A stretch of DNA of 64,000 nt from Paraliomyxa sp041600735 (GTDB lineage Bacteria > Myxococcota_A > Polyangia > Nannocystales > Nannocystaceae): NCBI GenBank assembly GCA_041600735.1, contig JBFIJN010000001.1, forward strand, positions 13,118 through 77,117, given 5' to 3'. The position numbers and the translations under genes are program-made. Position 1 is the stretch's first letter, and every line of letters starts with the position of its first letter. This document shows positions 33,752 through 46,195 of this stretch, piece by piece. The notes under the pieces are model-generated. The model was not told where the DNA came from. It did not search any database and saw only the letters and a list, made by a program, of their open reading frames with translations.

Positions 33752-35795
33752 CCCGCCGCGCTCGGATCGTCCTGGGGCGTCTCCTCGATCTGCCAGCGCT
33801 CGAACACGGGCGGCATCTCGTCGACCTCGCGCAGGAATCGACTGGGGCGCAGCAGCTTCATCGGGCCGTCGCGCGCCTCCTCGAGGGTGGGGTAGAGCAG
33901 GTACAGCTCGTCGGCGGCGCGGGTTGCCGCCACGTAGAACAGGCGCCGCTCCTCTTCGATCTCGTCGTCGCTGCGCAGCGCCTGGGCCGAGGGGAAGCGG
34001 CCGTCGGCGAGCCACAGCACGAAGCAGATCGGCCACTCGAGGCCCTTGGCCTGGTGGATGGTGGAGAGCACGAGCACGTCCTCGGACTCGGCGCCCGCGA
34101 CGACGTTCTCGGCGGCTACGCCTTGGATCAGCGCGACCTCGTCGAGGAAGGCCTGGGCGCTGGGGTAGCGATCGGCGTAGCCGGCCAGGTGCTCGAGGTC
34201 CTCGCGGCGCGTGGGGCCGTTGCTGAACGTGCGATCGGCGTACTCGGCGTAGTGGGCCTCGACGATGCGGCGCAGCGCATCACCGGGGAGCGCGAGCGCG
34301 CCGGCCTCGAGCTGCGCCCACAGGCGCGCGAGCTTGGTGAGCGCATCGCGGCCGCGGCCGCGGCTCTGGGCGGCGGCCTGGTCGAGCACCTCGACCGGAC
34401 CCGCGACCACGAGCGAGCCATTGCTGGGCTCGGTGCCCGGCAGCCCGGCGAGCCGCGCGGCGATGCGCTCGGCGGTCTGCGCCCCCACGCCCGGCCACTG
34501 TCGCAGCAGCCGCACCCACGAGAGCGAGTCGCGGGGGTTCTGCCGCGCGCGCAGGTACGCGACCACGTCCTTGACGTGGGCCTGCTCGAAGAACTTGACC
34601 CCGCTACGGATGCGGAACGGGATCTGTCGGCGCGAGAGCTCGACCTGGAGCTCGAGACTGTGGCCGTGGTTGCGGTAGAGCACGGCCATCTTGCGCAGCG
34701 GCAGCGACTGCTCGTGGTGCAGCTCGAGCACGCGCTGGGCCACGAGCTCGGCCTGCTGGTACACGTCGCGCAGGGGGATCAGCGCGGGCACCATGCCGGG
34801 CTGCTTGACCGCGACGAGCTCCTTGGCGTGCTGCCGCCGATTGTGCGCGATGCAGCGGTTGGCCAGCGCCAGGATCTCGGGGGTGGAGCGATAGTTGATG
34901 GTGAGCTTCAAGATGCTGGCGTCGGGGTGCCGCTTGGTGAAGCCCACGATCTGCTCGAAGTCGGCCCCGCGAAACCCGTAGATCGACTGGGCATCGTCGC
35001 CGACGGCGGTGAGGCTGCCGCTGCGCGCGGCCATGCCATCGCACAGCGCACCCTGCAGCGCGTTGATGTCTTGGTACTCGTCGACGAGCACGTGGTCGAA
35101 GCCGAGCTGCAGCTCGTGGGCGATGGTCGCGTGCTCGGGTCGCGAGAGCAGCTCGTGCCAGCGCCCGAGCAGATCGTCGAAGTCGCACAGGTTCATGCTG
35201 CGCTTGCGCTCGTCGTAGCGCCGCAGCACGTCCTCGATGGTGGGCACCTGATCGAGCATGCGCGGCAGCTTGGCGGCGAGCACGTCGGCCACGGGCTGAC
35301 GGGTGCCGCGGGCGAGGCCGGCGATGCCCATCAGCTGCTTGGGCGGAGGGAAGCGCTTGGCGGTCAGCTTCTCGAGCCCGAGCTCGGCGATCACCGAGGC
35401 GAGCAGGGTGCGCGCGTCCTCGGGGTCGAGGATCCCGAAATCGGAGGCGAGTCCGAGCGCGTCGGCGTGCTGGCGCAGCAGGCGGTTGCCGATGTGGTGG
35501 AACGTGCCGGCGAAGCAGCGGCGCATGTCGAGCTGCAAGAGCGCCTCGACGCGGGCGACCATCTCGCGCGCGGCGCGGTTGGTGAACGTGCACAGCAGGA
35601 TCCGCTCGGGCGGGCACCCGCCGGCCACGAGCCGCGCCACGCGGTAGGTGAGCGTGCGGGTCTTGCCGGTGCCGGCCCCCGCGATCACCAACAGCACGCC
35701 CGACGGGGCCTCCACCACCGCGCGCTGCTGCGGGTTGAGATCGGTCTCGGGGCGAAACGGCAGCCGCGCGGGCGCCGAGGTCTTGAGGACGTACT

Positions 35796-35799
<4 letters not shown>
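33748..35799 (-). CDS. UvrD/PcrA/Rep-type superfamily 1 DNA helicase
   Basis: 683 residues. The SF1 motifs are all present: GAGTGKTRTLTYRVARL (I), FTNRAAREM (Ia), VDEYQDINALQ (II), DDAQSIYGFRGA (III), INYRSTPEI (IV), STIHQAKGLEW (V) and RRLFYVAATRA (VI). The length is slightly shorter than Escherichia coli UvrD, mainly at the C-terminus. It should unwind DNA in the 3'-5' direction during repair or replication restart. The GTG start overlaps the stop of the peptidase gene (GTGA), an unusual pairing that looks like chance co-transcription. Confidence 0.93.
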
Positions 35800-38219
<2,420 letters not shown>

Positions 38220-38285
38220 GATCGCAGGCCAGACCCGGCGGTGTCCACGGCGACCCTGGCCGCGGCGCTTGCTTGGAGCCGCCAA

Positions 38286-38774
38286 ATGGCCGAAAAACCC
38301 AGGTTCCACCGCAAAGCCATGGCAACTCTCGTCGAGAAGATCACCGCCCCCGCTGTCCACGCGCAGGTCATCGAAGGCTGCTTGCAGCTCATCGAGTCCG
38401 AGGTCGCCTCCAAGTCGGGGCTGTCGGGCGTCGCCGTCAAGACCGGCTACAAGGTCGTCAAGACGCTCAAGCCCGGCATGATCCAAGAAGCGGTCACCAA
38501 GCTGCTGCCCGAGTTCGCCGCGGCGCTGCAGCCCATGTACGAGCAGAGCGGAGCGAGCGACGCCGGTGAGGGCTCGGGCAAGGTGTTCTCGGACTACCTC
38601 GTTGGTCACCAAGACCAAGCCGCCGACGCGCTGCTGAGCGTCACCGATCGCAAGGCCGGCAACGCGAAGAACAAGACGCTGCAGAAGACCTACGAGCGCC
38701 TGCGCGGCGGCGCCAAGTCGCACGTGAGCGCGGCGGTCCCCGGCCTGGCTCGCACGCTGGGGCCGTTCGCCTAG
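38286..38774 (+). CDS. Conserved helical protein (DUF6918-like)
   Basis: 162 residues with GGAG 7 bases before the ATG; a second in-frame ATG at 38319 begins MATLVEKITAP, where the family homologues I recall begin. The whole protein is helical, with GLSGVAVKTGYKVVKTLKPG and VFSDYLVGHQDQAADALLSVTD as recognisable stretches. Homologues are common in actinobacteria and myxobacteria, but no function is known. It stands alone in the gap between the S9 peptidase (divergent) and the STAND-like pair. Confidence 0.65.
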   Translation: MAEKPRFHRKAMATLVEKITAPAVHAQVIEGCLQLIESEVASKSGLSGVAVKTGYKVVKTLKPGMIQEAVTKLLPEFAAALQPMYEQSGASDAGEGSGKVFSDYLVGHQDQAADALLSVTDRKAGNAKNKTLQKTYERLRGGAKSHVSAAVPGLARTLGPFA

Positions 38775-38801
38775 AGAGGGATGTGTTAGCTTGGTTGGCG
38801 G

Positions 38802-40427
38802 ATGGAGGCCGCCAAGCAACGCGCGCTCGAGGAGTGCACCGCGGAGCTCGGCCGTGAGATTCCCGAGGCCGCGCTGCTGCTCGACAAGCTGCGGCGAGCC
38901 GGTCTGCGCCTCCAACGAACGGAGCCGGATGGCGCGCGCTCGCCCTCTGGCAAGCGCACATGGTTGCTGTATGTAGAGCCACCGGTGGCACTTCGCGAGC
39001 GCTTCGACCTCGCCCCCGAGCTCCTGCTCGTGCTCTCTCCCTGGTCGCGGACCCAAGCTCGCAACGTCAATGCCGCCGAGAGGGCCCTGGCTCGTGACCA
39101 CCGGCTCGATCGCGGAGTCGTGCTCCACGTCTCCCCGGATCACAACGCGCGGCGTCAGCTGTCGCAGGCGGTCGTCAACACGGGTCGCCTCTACATCATG
39201 CTGACCTTCGACGAGGTGCTCGCGGCCGGCGATCCCGAGCGATGGTTCGGCCGCGTCCTGGGCGAAGACATCGCCCAGTCGGACCTCTTTGCTTCGGGCC
39301 GACCCGTCACTGGCTGGGACTTCGTGGGCCGCGAACAGGAGCTTCGCTCGCTCCGCGGCCGGCTCCTCGATGGACGGCCCGTCGGGCTCTTCGGCCTGCG
39401 GAAGATCGGGAAGACCTCGATGCTGCTCGGTCTACGCGATCAGCTGCTGCACGACGCGACGGGCGACGAGGCGGTCGTTCATGCCGTGCCCATCCACGTC
39501 GACATGCTGGCGGTGAGCTTTGGCGAGACCAACGTCGATGGAATCCTGAGGCTCGTGCTGGAGTCGACGCTCGAGGCGATCGCTGCCCTCCGTATCGAGC
39601 CGGGCTCCATCGGCCTTCGGGGTGCCCAGGAGGCCGACCCCCTCGAGGGTCGAGCGCTGCGTGAGCGCGTTGCGTTGGTCTTCAAGGGCCTGATCGGCTG
39701 GGCTCGTGACCAGCCCGCTCGGCCGATCGTGTTGTTGCTGATCGACGAATACGAGCGCCTCCTAGGTGCCGGTCGCATGCCGGTGGACGATGGCCTGGAT
39801 TTCCTCGACTTCATCCGTGGTCTGGTGCAGCAACACACCGGAGCGTTCAACTTCCTCGTCGCAGGCCTGGATCGTCGATGCGCGGCGCAGCCGCGCTACG
39901 ATGGCCGGCAGAACCCACTGTTCGGCTTCTTGGTCGATGTCTACCTCGCGGGCCTCCATCGCAGCGACATGAATCGACTGATGCGAAGGATTGGCCGGAG
40001 GCTCGCCCTCGAGCTCGATTCGAGCGCCCTCGACGTGATGTGGTCCGAGACGGGGGGGCACCCCTATCTGGCGCGCGAGTTTGGCCGGGTGATCGATGCG
40101 GCGGTTCCCGTCGCGGACCGACAGCCGGGCCGCAAGCTCGTCGATGCGACGCTCGCCCTCGGCCTGCGCGAGCAGTTTCGCCGGACCGTCGACAATACGA
40201 TGCAGGAGATCTGCGCCGCGCTGGGGGACTTGGACGGGCATGCGCCGGCCGTGCTGGCTCGCGCGAGCGAAGTGGGTCTCGCAGAGATGGCGCCGCAGAC
40301 GGTCGACCTCCTGCGCCGCCTCGGGATCCTCGCCCCCGCGGGGGAGCAGCAGGTGTTCCGCATTGCCGCTTTCGGAGCGTGGATCGAGCACAGCTACGTG
40401 GGGCTACCGCTGGTGGCCGATGGATGA
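38802..40427 (+). CDS. STAND-like/AAA ATPase, first of a pair
   Basis: 541 residues. About 170 N-terminal residues of unknown fold (with LLLVLSPWSRTQ and GRLYIMLTFDEVL) precede FVGREQELRSLRGRLL and a P-loop LFGLRKIGKTSML; the Walker B is IVLLLIDEYERLL. The SETGGHPYLAREF motif after it is typical of the ATPase group that includes AAA/NSF-like STAND proteins. The C-terminus reads as a winged-helix-like domain (LLRRLGILAPAGEQQVFRI). The next gene overlaps it by 8 bases. Two coupled ATPases without a secretion or transport partner suggest a sensing/effector unit, possibly antiviral; that is inference. Confidence 0.75.
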   Translation: MEAAKQRALEECTAELGREIPEAALLLDKLRRAGLRLQRTEPDGARSPSGKRTWLLYVEPPVALRERFDLAPELLLVLSPWSRTQARNVNAAERALARDHRLDRGVVLHVSPDHNARRQLSQAVVNTGRLYIMLTFDEVLAAGDPERWFGRVLGEDIAQSDLFASGRPVTGWDFVGREQELRSLRGRLLDGRPVGLFGLRKIGKTSMLLGLRDQLLHDATGDEAVVHAVPIHVDMLAVSFGETNVDGILRLVLESTLEAIAALRIEPGSIGLRGAQEADPLEGRALRERVALVFKGLIGWARDQPARPIVLLLIDEYERLLGAGRMPVDDGLDFLDFIRGLVQQHTGAFNFLVAGLDRRCAAQPRYDGRQNPLFGFLVDVYLAGLHRSDMNRLMRRIGRRLALELDSSALDVMWSETGGHPYLAREFGRVIDAAVPVADRQPGRKLVDATLALGLREQFRRTVDNTMQEICAALGDLDGHAPAVLARASEVGLAEMAPQTVDLLRRLGILAPAGEQQVFRIAAFGAWIEHSYVGLPLVADG

Positions 40428-42012
40428 ACCCGCCAATCCCTATCGCCACGATGTTCCGGGCGGTGGGCCATTCGTCGGACGCGAGCGCGAGCTCAACGAG
40501 CTGCGAACGTCCATTCGTGCGGGGCGCAACGCACTGGCGGCCGTCATGGGAGGCCGCGGAATGGGCAAGACCGCGCTCGCAGGCCAGCTTCGTCAGGCCC
40601 TCGCAGCCGATGATCACCTGGTCGTCGAGGTGATCGACCGGGTCGAGCGAGAGCCCGGTGCCTTCGTTCAGCAGCTCGAGCGATGTCTCGATGCGTCGAT
40701 CGATCCTCGTGCCTTCGTGGACACGCTGATGCACGCCGTCCGCGCTCAGCGGGGCCGCCGAGTGGTGCTCCTGCTCGACGAGATCGATGGGCTCATCGGC
40801 TCCGAGGGTGGCCGTGACTTGCTGGAGAACCTGCGGATCGCCTACGAAAAGCTGGGCGGAGGCTTGGCGGTGGTGGTGTTTGGCGGCAGCCGGCTGAGAG
40901 AGCTGCTGACCAGCGACGTCTCGCCGTTCCTTCGCACGGCTCGCTGGCTCCGCCTCGCGGGCCTCTCGCTGGAGGAGACATCGATGCTGGTAAACCGCCC
41001 GTTGGGCTTGGGACTCCCGGCGGACGTCGTCGAGCTCTTGTGGGACCAAACGGGGGGGCATCCCTTCGTGCTGCAGGCCATCATGGAGCGCTCCATCGAC
41101 AGAGCGGGAGCTGCCGCGAGCGTCGTCATCGACGAGCTGCCCGCGGCCCTGGAAGGGGTGGTGACGGAGATTCTCGAGCCACGGCTCTTTCCCATCTGGT
41201 GGGACAACCTCACGCCGAGCGGGCAGCAGGCCTATCGGACGCTCCTGGGCATGCGGTACCCGCTCGAGCGAGAGCAATGGGCCGCGCACCTCGGCAATGG
41301 CCCGGATGGCGTCGTCGAGATCCTGGAGTCCACGGGCATCGCCCGAGTCGAGGACGGCCGGCTCCTCGCACGTTCCTCGCTCTTCTGCGCGTGGGTCACC
41401 CGATCTCATCCCTCGTCGATCCCAACGTCTGCCGTCGCCGCACGAGCGAGCGTACCCGCGGGCGCTCTACCCGATGCAAGCGACTTCGAGCGCTTCGTGG
41501 TCGAGCGAGTTGCTCGCTGGGCACGCAGCGTGGTCGAGCATCCGGCGCCGTTCCTGCGCACGACGGCGGAGCCCGGCAACGCCGGCTTGGCGCTGGAGCA
41601 GAGCTTTCAGCTGGGGCTGTTGCACGCGCTACGCCAGCACGATCTGTTCGTCGAGCCCGAGCCATTGTCTTCGGTGCGAGGTCGTGTCGACCTCAAGGTC
41701 CGACCCGCAAGCGGACTCGACCAGCGCATGTGCATCGAGCTCAAGATCTGGGGGCGCAAGCACAAGACCGTCGTCGACCAACTGCTCGACTATGTCGTTC
41801 CCGGGGACGCGTTTGCGTGCGTCGTCATGATAGACCGGCACGAGCGACCGCTGCGCGACGTGTATCTCGAGGAGTGTATTCCCCGGGGGGCGGACCTCGT
41901 GTGGCAAGACGCCGCCGCTTCCCCGTGCCATCCCGCGCTCGTGACTGGGCACGCCCGCCCCGCGGGAGGCAGACTCCGCATCTACCACTTCCTCGTGCAG
42001 CTCCCACGGTAG
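40420..42012 (+). CDS. STAND-like/AAA ATPase with nuclease-like C-terminal domain, second of a pair
   Basis: 530 residues. FVGRERELNELRTSIR precedes the P-loop MGGRGMGKTALAG; Walker B is VVLLLDEIDGLIG, then QTGGHPFVLQAIM as in the partner protein. The C-terminal 140 residues carry a putative PD-(D/E)XK core: GRVDLKVRP, then RMCIELKIWGRKHKT and VDQLLDYVV (D...ExK and a following Gln/Asp helix). The pair would thus couple sensing ATPase modules to a nuclease. Stop at 42012; a transporter gene begins 16 bases later but need not be related. Nuclease activity is inferred from motifs only. Confidence 0.75.
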   Translation: MDEPANPYRHDVPGGGPFVGRERELNELRTSIRAGRNALAAVMGGRGMGKTALAGQLRQALAADDHLVVEVIDRVEREPGAFVQQLERCLDASIDPRAFVDTLMHAVRAQRGRRVVLLLDEIDGLIGSEGGRDLLENLRIAYEKLGGGLAVVVFGGSRLRELLTSDVSPFLRTARWLRLAGLSLEETSMLVNRPLGLGLPADVVELLWDQTGGHPFVLQAIMERSIDRAGAAASVVIDELPAALEGVVTEILEPRLFPIWWDNLTPSGQQAYRTLLGMRYPLEREQWAAHLGNGPDGVVEILESTGIARVEDGRLLARSSLFCAWVTRSHPSSIPTSAVAARASVPAGALPDASDFERFVVERVARWARSVVEHPAPFLRTTAEPGNAGLALEQSFQLGLLHALRQHDLFVEPEPLSSVRGRVDLKVRPASGLDQRMCIELKIWGRKHKTVVDQLLDYVVPGDAFACVVMIDRHERPLRDVYLEECIPRGADLVWQDAAASPCHPALVTGHARPAGGRLRIYHFLVQLPR

Positions 42013-42028
42013 GCTCGGGCGCGTCGTC

Positions 42029-43360
42029 TTGGCACTCGAAGATCGCAGCCCGCCTGCCGCAGTCCTCGCCGCACCCCCGGTCGCCCTGCAGCTGCGGCGC
42101 GTGGCCACGATGTGGTGGCCGCTCGCGCTGTCGTGGGCGATGATGGGGATCGAGCAGCCGCTGGTGGGCGCGGCGGTGGCCCGGCTGCCGGAGCCGGCGG
42201 TGCAGCTGGCCGCGTGGGGGAGCTTTGCGTTTCCGGTCGCGCTGGTGGTGGAGGCGCCGGTGATCATGCTGCTGGCCGCGTCGACCGAGCTGTCGCGCGA
42301 CCAGGCCGCGTACCGCTCGCTCTCGCGGGTGGCCCACGGGCTCGGGGCCGCGCTCACGCTGGTGCACCTGCTGATCGTGGCCACGCCGCTGTTCTCGTGG
42401 CTGGCCGAGCACGTGCTGCAGCTGCCGGAGCCGGTGCGCGAGCCCGCGCGCATGGGGCTGCTGCTGCTGCTGCCGTGGAGCTGGGCGATCGCCTCGCGCC
42501 GCTTCCATCAAGGCGTGCTGATCCGCCACGGCCACTCGCGCGTGGTGGGCTGGGGCACGGGGCTGCGGCTGCTCACCGCCTGCACGGTGCTCGGGGTGGG
42601 CCTCGCGGTGGGGCGCGGGCCCGGCGTGGTCGTGGGGGCGATGGCGCTCTCGTGCGGCGTGCTCGCCGAGGCGGCCTTTGCTGCGCTGCGGGTCCAGCGG
42701 GTGCGGCGGGCGCTGCCGCTCACCAGCCCGGATCGCCCGCCGCTGCGCGGGCGCGTGTTCTGGCGCTTCTATCTGCCGCTCGCGATGACGCCGCTGGTCA
42801 CGCTGGTGATCCTCCCGGTCGGCACCGCCGCGGTGTCGCGCATGCCCGACCCGCTGCCCTCGCTCGCCGTGTGGCCGATGGCCAACGCGGTCGTGTTCGT
42901 GCTGCAGGCGCTGGGGCTCGCGTTCCACGAGGTGGTGGTGGCGCTGGTCGACGAGCCCGGAGCACGTGCGCCCCTGCGTCGCTTCGCGGTGGGGCTGGGG
43001 CTCGGCACCACGCTCGCGCTCGGGCTGCTCGCGCTCCATCCGGTGGCTCACGCGTGGTTCTCGGGCGTGGCGGGCCTGTCGGCTCCGCTCGCCGCGATGG
43101 GGGCGGCCACGCTGTGGATCGCGCTGCCGATCCCCGCCACCCGCGTCGCACAGAGCTGGTACCAGGGCCTCTTGGTCAACGCGCGTCGCACCCGGGCGAT
43201 CACGGAGGCGGTGATCGTGTTCGCCGTGGTGTGCGTGAGCGTGATGATGGTGGGGGTGGAGCGAGCGCAGTGGGTCGGGCTGCCGGTGGTGCTCGTCGCC
43301 TACTCGCTGGGGCGGATCGCCCAGACCCTGTGGTTGGCGCTGCGGGCCCGTGGTCTCTAG
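42029..43360 (+). CDS. MATE/MOP-like multidrug or lipid exporter family protein
   Basis: 443 residues with about twelve hydrophobic segments, the count typical of MOP-superfamily transporters (MATE, flippases). Recognisable pieces include MWWPLALSWAMMGIEQP at the start, PWSWAIASRRFHQGVL, and FYLPLAMTPLV. No soluble domain. The TTG start at 42029 is tentative; a GTG at about 42100 is the next choice. Substrate cannot be inferred. It converges with the antiporter gene with only 6 bases between. Confidence 0.65.
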   Translation: MALEDRSPPAAVLAAPPVALQLRRVATMWWPLALSWAMMGIEQPLVGAAVARLPEPAVQLAAWGSFAFPVALVVEAPVIMLLAASTELSRDQAAYRSLSRVAHGLGAALTLVHLLIVATPLFSWLAEHVLQLPEPVREPARMGLLLLLPWSWAIASRRFHQGVLIRHGHSRVVGWGTGLRLLTACTVLGVGLAVGRGPGVVVGAMALSCGVLAEAAFAALRVQRVRRALPLTSPDRPPLRGRVFWRFYLPLAMTPLVTLVILPVGTAAVSRMPDPLPSLAVWPMANAVVFVLQALGLAFHEVVVALVDEPGARAPLRRFAVGLGLGTTLALGLLALHPVAHAWFSGVAGLSAPLAAMGAATLWIALPIPATRVAQSWYQGLLVNARRTRAITEAVIVFAVVCVSVMMVGVERAQWVGLPVVLVAYSLGRIAQTLWLALRARGL

Positions 43361-43366
43361 CGCTCG

Positions 43367-45463
43367 CTAGCGCTCGCGCGAGACGCTGCTGACCTCGAGC
43401 GACTCGTCGGGCGCGGAGGTGAACGGCTCGCCGAGCAGCAGTGCACGAGCCTGGGCCACGGCCTCCTGCGGCCCGGCCACCGCCAGCACGTCGTCGTCGT
43501 GGAGCACCTCGCGACCGGTCGGCGCCGCGACGTCGCGGCGCGGGCTGGCGATGGCGAGTACGGTGGCCCCGGTCGCCGCGCGAAGGTCGAGCTCCGCCAG
43601 CGTGCGCCCCACCGCCGGTGCACCATCGCGCAGACGGATCGGGGTCGCGTCGCCAAGGCCGTGCAGGAGCTCTTCGATGAGGGGCTCGACCTCCTCCTCG
43701 AGCTCCCCGCGCCGCAAGATCTCGACCAGCGCCAGCGTGGCCGAGTGCACGTGCTCGCCCAGGGGCCCGCCGCTGCGGCGCAGCGACAGCACGCTGGGTA
43801 ACAGCGCCGCGCCGAGCACGACCAGCCCGAGGCCTGGGGGCACGAACGGCTGGGTGAGCGCGGCCACGGCGAGGCCCGCGGCCAGCAGCGCGGCGAGCTG
43901 CAGCCCGAAGCTCATGGCGCGTCGCGAGGTGGTGGTGAGGTCGGCCCGGTCGGTGAGCGCCTTGGGGAACACGGCCAGCCCGAGCAGCGCGCCGAGGTTC
44001 GTCGCCGCGCGCAAGAGGCCGCGCGCGAACGGGAACACGACCACGGCGACCGCGGCCACCAGCAGCCAGCGGGTGAGCGAGATCGAGAGCCCGGTGACGG
44101 ACGCGACCCACGAGGTGCCCGCCTGGAGGCCGAGCGAGGCCGCGATCACGAGCGCCGCCACGGCGGCGGCGTCGAGCGCCAGCACGGTGAGCCGGTGCCG
44201 GATCTTGCGGCGCAGCGGCGATGTTGCGCCGCCGCCCTCGCGCAGCGCGTCGACCCAGGCCGCGTAGAGGCTGAGGTTGGCGCGCAGCCGCCGGGGCAGG
44301 CGGTGCTCTACCGCCGCGAGCAAGCGCGGGGCCGCGGGGAGCAAGACCGAGGTGGTGAAGGCCGTGATCACGGCGGCGGCCACCACCACGGTGAACATGA
44401 ACGGCGGCACCACGCCCGCGCTCACGCCGATGCCCATGATGATGAAGCCGAACTCGCCGATCTGTCCGAGCGCGAGCCCGGCGTACCCCGAGCGTCGCAG
44501 CACGACGCCGCTCAGCAGTCCGGCACCGGTCACGGTCAGCAGCTGCAATACGACCACGCACATCGCCACGAGCACCGCCGCGCCCAGGTGCTGCCCGGCG
44601 AGGAACGGGTCGACGGTCATGCCCACGGACACGAAGAACACCGCGGCGAACACATCGCGCAGCGGAGCCACGAGCGGCTCGAAGCGGCGCCGCAGCCCCG
44701 CCTCGGCGAGCAGCATGCCGGCCAGAAACGCGCCGAGGGCGGGGGAGTAGCCCAGGTGCTCCATCAGGGCCGCGAGCGCCAGGCACAGGCCCACCGCGAA
44801 CACCGTCGAGAGCTCCGCCGAGCGCAGCATCGCGATGCGCCGCCCGAGGCGCGGCACGACCCACAGCCCGAGCGCCACGGCGGCGATCAGCACGCCGGCG
44901 AGGCGGCCGACGGTGCCCGCGAGCGCGGCGGGGGCGAGGCCCGAGCCCGCGGCCACCGCGGTGACCACCGCGATGAGCACGATGGCCACGAGGTCTTGGA
45001 GCACCAGCACGCCGAGCACGATCGAGCGCACGTCGCTCGGGGGCTGGTGCAGCTCGAACACCTTGGTGACCACCATCGTGCTCGAGATCGCAATGCTCGC
45101 GCCGAGGAAGACGGCCCCCACCGCGTCGAGTCCGAGCGCAACGCCCAGCACGTTGCCCGCCCAGAACAGCCCGCCGATCTGGACGGCTGCGGTGAGGCCC
45201 GCGAGCGGCAGCACCTGGGCCACGCGCCTCAAGCTGAACTCGAGGCCGACCGCGAACATCACGAGCACGACGCCGAGCTCGGACAGCTCCCGCACCCGCG
45301 GGCCGTCGGCGAACAGCGGGACCGGAATGTACGGGCCCACGATGAGACCGGCGAGCAAGTAGCCGAGGATCGGGGGTAGACGCAGGACCCGGAACACCGG
45401 ACCGGTTAGCGCGGCGACACCCAGCACGATGGCGAGATCCGTGACGAGCGAGGCGTGCTGCAT
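43367..45463 (-). CDS. Kef-type monovalent cation:proton antiporter with C-terminal RCK-like domain
   Basis: 698 residues. A CPA2-type membrane domain with about twelve segments is clear: RLPPILGYLLAGLIVGPY, ELGVVLVMFAVGLEFS, SIAISSTMVVTKVFE, GVLVLQDLVAIVLI (the functional Gln-Asp pair) and LGQIGEFGFIIMGI. The last 90 residues look like a TrkA C-terminal regulatory domain (ATPIRLRDGAPAVGRTLAELDLRA). It should exchange potassium or sodium for protons across the inner membrane. A TetR regulator is divergent with 76 bases between starts, so it may control this gene. Confidence 0.88.
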   Translation of the reverse strand: MQHASLVTDLAIVLGVAALTGPVFRVLRLPPILGYLLAGLIVGPYIPVPLFADGPRVRELSELGVVLVMFAVGLEFSLRRVAQVLPLAGLTAAVQIGGLFWAGNVLGVALGLDAVGAVFLGASIAISSTMVVTKVFELHQPPSDVRSIVLGVLVLQDLVAIVLIAVVTAVAAGSGLAPAALAGTVGRLAGVLIAAVALGLWVVPRLGRRIAMLRSAELSTVFAVGLCLALAALMEHLGYSPALGAFLAGMLLAEAGLRRRFEPLVAPLRDVFAAVFFVSVGMTVDPFLAGQHLGAAVLVAMCVVVLQLLTVTGAGLLSGVVLRRSGYAGLALGQIGEFGFIIMGIGVSAGVVPPFMFTVVVAAAVITAFTTSVLLPAAPRLLAAVEHRLPRRLRANLSLYAAWVDALREGGGATSPLRRKIRHRLTVLALDAAAVAALVIAASLGLQAGTSWVASVTGLSISLTRWLLVAAVAVVVFPFARGLLRAATNLGALLGLAVFPKALTDRADLTTTSRRAMSFGLQLAALLAAGLAVAALTQPFVPPGLGLVVLGAALLPSVLSLRRSGGPLGEHVHSATLALVEILRRGELEEEVEPLIEELLHGLGDATPIRLRDGAPAVGRTLAELDLRAATGATVLAIASPRRDVAAPTGREVLHDDDVLAVAGPQEAVAQARALLLGEPFTSAPDESLEVSSVSRER

Positions 45464-45513
45464 TGCGGACGGGTCTGCTTAGCAGAGACCGACCGCAAAT
45501 GGCACCGCCACAT

Positions 45514-45530
45514 ATTGACTAACGTTCAAT
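45514..45530. promoter_or_regulatory. Operator-like inverted repeat between antiporter and TetR genes
   Basis: ATTGA and TCAAT arms around 7 bases (ATTGACTAACGTTCAAT), the kind of AT-rich near-palindrome that TetR proteins bind, placed just before the start at 45540. It could mediate autoregulation and control of the divergent antiporter. Not tested. Confidence 0.5.
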
Positions 45531-45539
45531 AGATGGCCG

Positions 45540-46178
45540 ATGCTTCGGCTCGTGACCCGTCTGCGACTGGCGACCGACGAGCGGCGCGCCCGGCTCCTCG
45601 AGCTCGGCGAGGAGCTGTTCTCGCGACACGCCTACGATGCGCTCACGACCGATGTGATCGCCAGCGAGGGTGCGATCTCGAAGGGCTTGCTGTTCCACTA
45701 CTTCGGCAGCAAGCGCGGCTTCTACCTGGCCACCATCGAGCACGTGGCGGAGCGGCTGCTGGCGCAGGTGGTGCTCGACCCCTCGCGGTCGCCGTTCGAT
45801 GCGGTGCTCGACGCGCTCGACCGCTTCCTCGATTTCGTGCGCGACCACGCCGCAATCTACCGCGCCTTGCTGCGCGGCGGGCTCGGGGCCGACTCGCAAT
45901 CGCAGGCGATCGTGGATCGCGTGCGCTGGACGACCGTGCACCGCGTGCTCGCGCTGCTCGACGCCGGCCATCGCGCCGACGCGGAGGGCCGCATGAGCAC
46001 GACGGCGGGGCTGCGCCTCTACGGCTGGGTCGGCACCACGGAGGCGCTCAGCCTCGCGTGGATCGACGGCGGGTTGCCCCGTGATCGGATTCGCACCCTG
46101 ATGCTCGAGAGCTTCGCGCCGGTGCTGGCCGCGTGGCCCCGCGATCGCGCCGCGGAGCAGCGGCTGCAATCTTCGTAG
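45540..46178 (+). CDS. TetR family transcriptional regulator
   Basis: 212 residues. The N-terminal helix-turn-helix is typical: RARLLELGEELFSRHAYDAL, then TTDVIASEGAISKGLLFHYFGSKRGFYLAT (the GxLFHYFxSKxxLY-like signature). The C-terminal ligand domain is Ala/Leu-rich with no identifiable ligand motif. ATG 45540 and GTG 45552 are both possible. An operator-like repeat lies just upstream, and the antiporter gene is divergent. A Ser/Thr kinase gene begins 18 bases after its stop. Confidence 0.88.
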   Translation: MLRLVTRLRLATDERRARLLELGEELFSRHAYDALTTDVIASEGAISKGLLFHYFGSKRGFYLATIEHVAERLLAQVVLDPSRSPFDAVLDALDRFLDFVRDHAAIYRALLRGGLGADSQSQAIVDRVRWTTVHRVLALLDAGHRADAEGRMSTTAGLRLYGWVGTTEALSLAWIDGGLPRDRIRTLMLESFAPVLAAWPRDRAAEQRLQSS

Positions 46179-46195
46179 GCGCGGATCCACGACCG

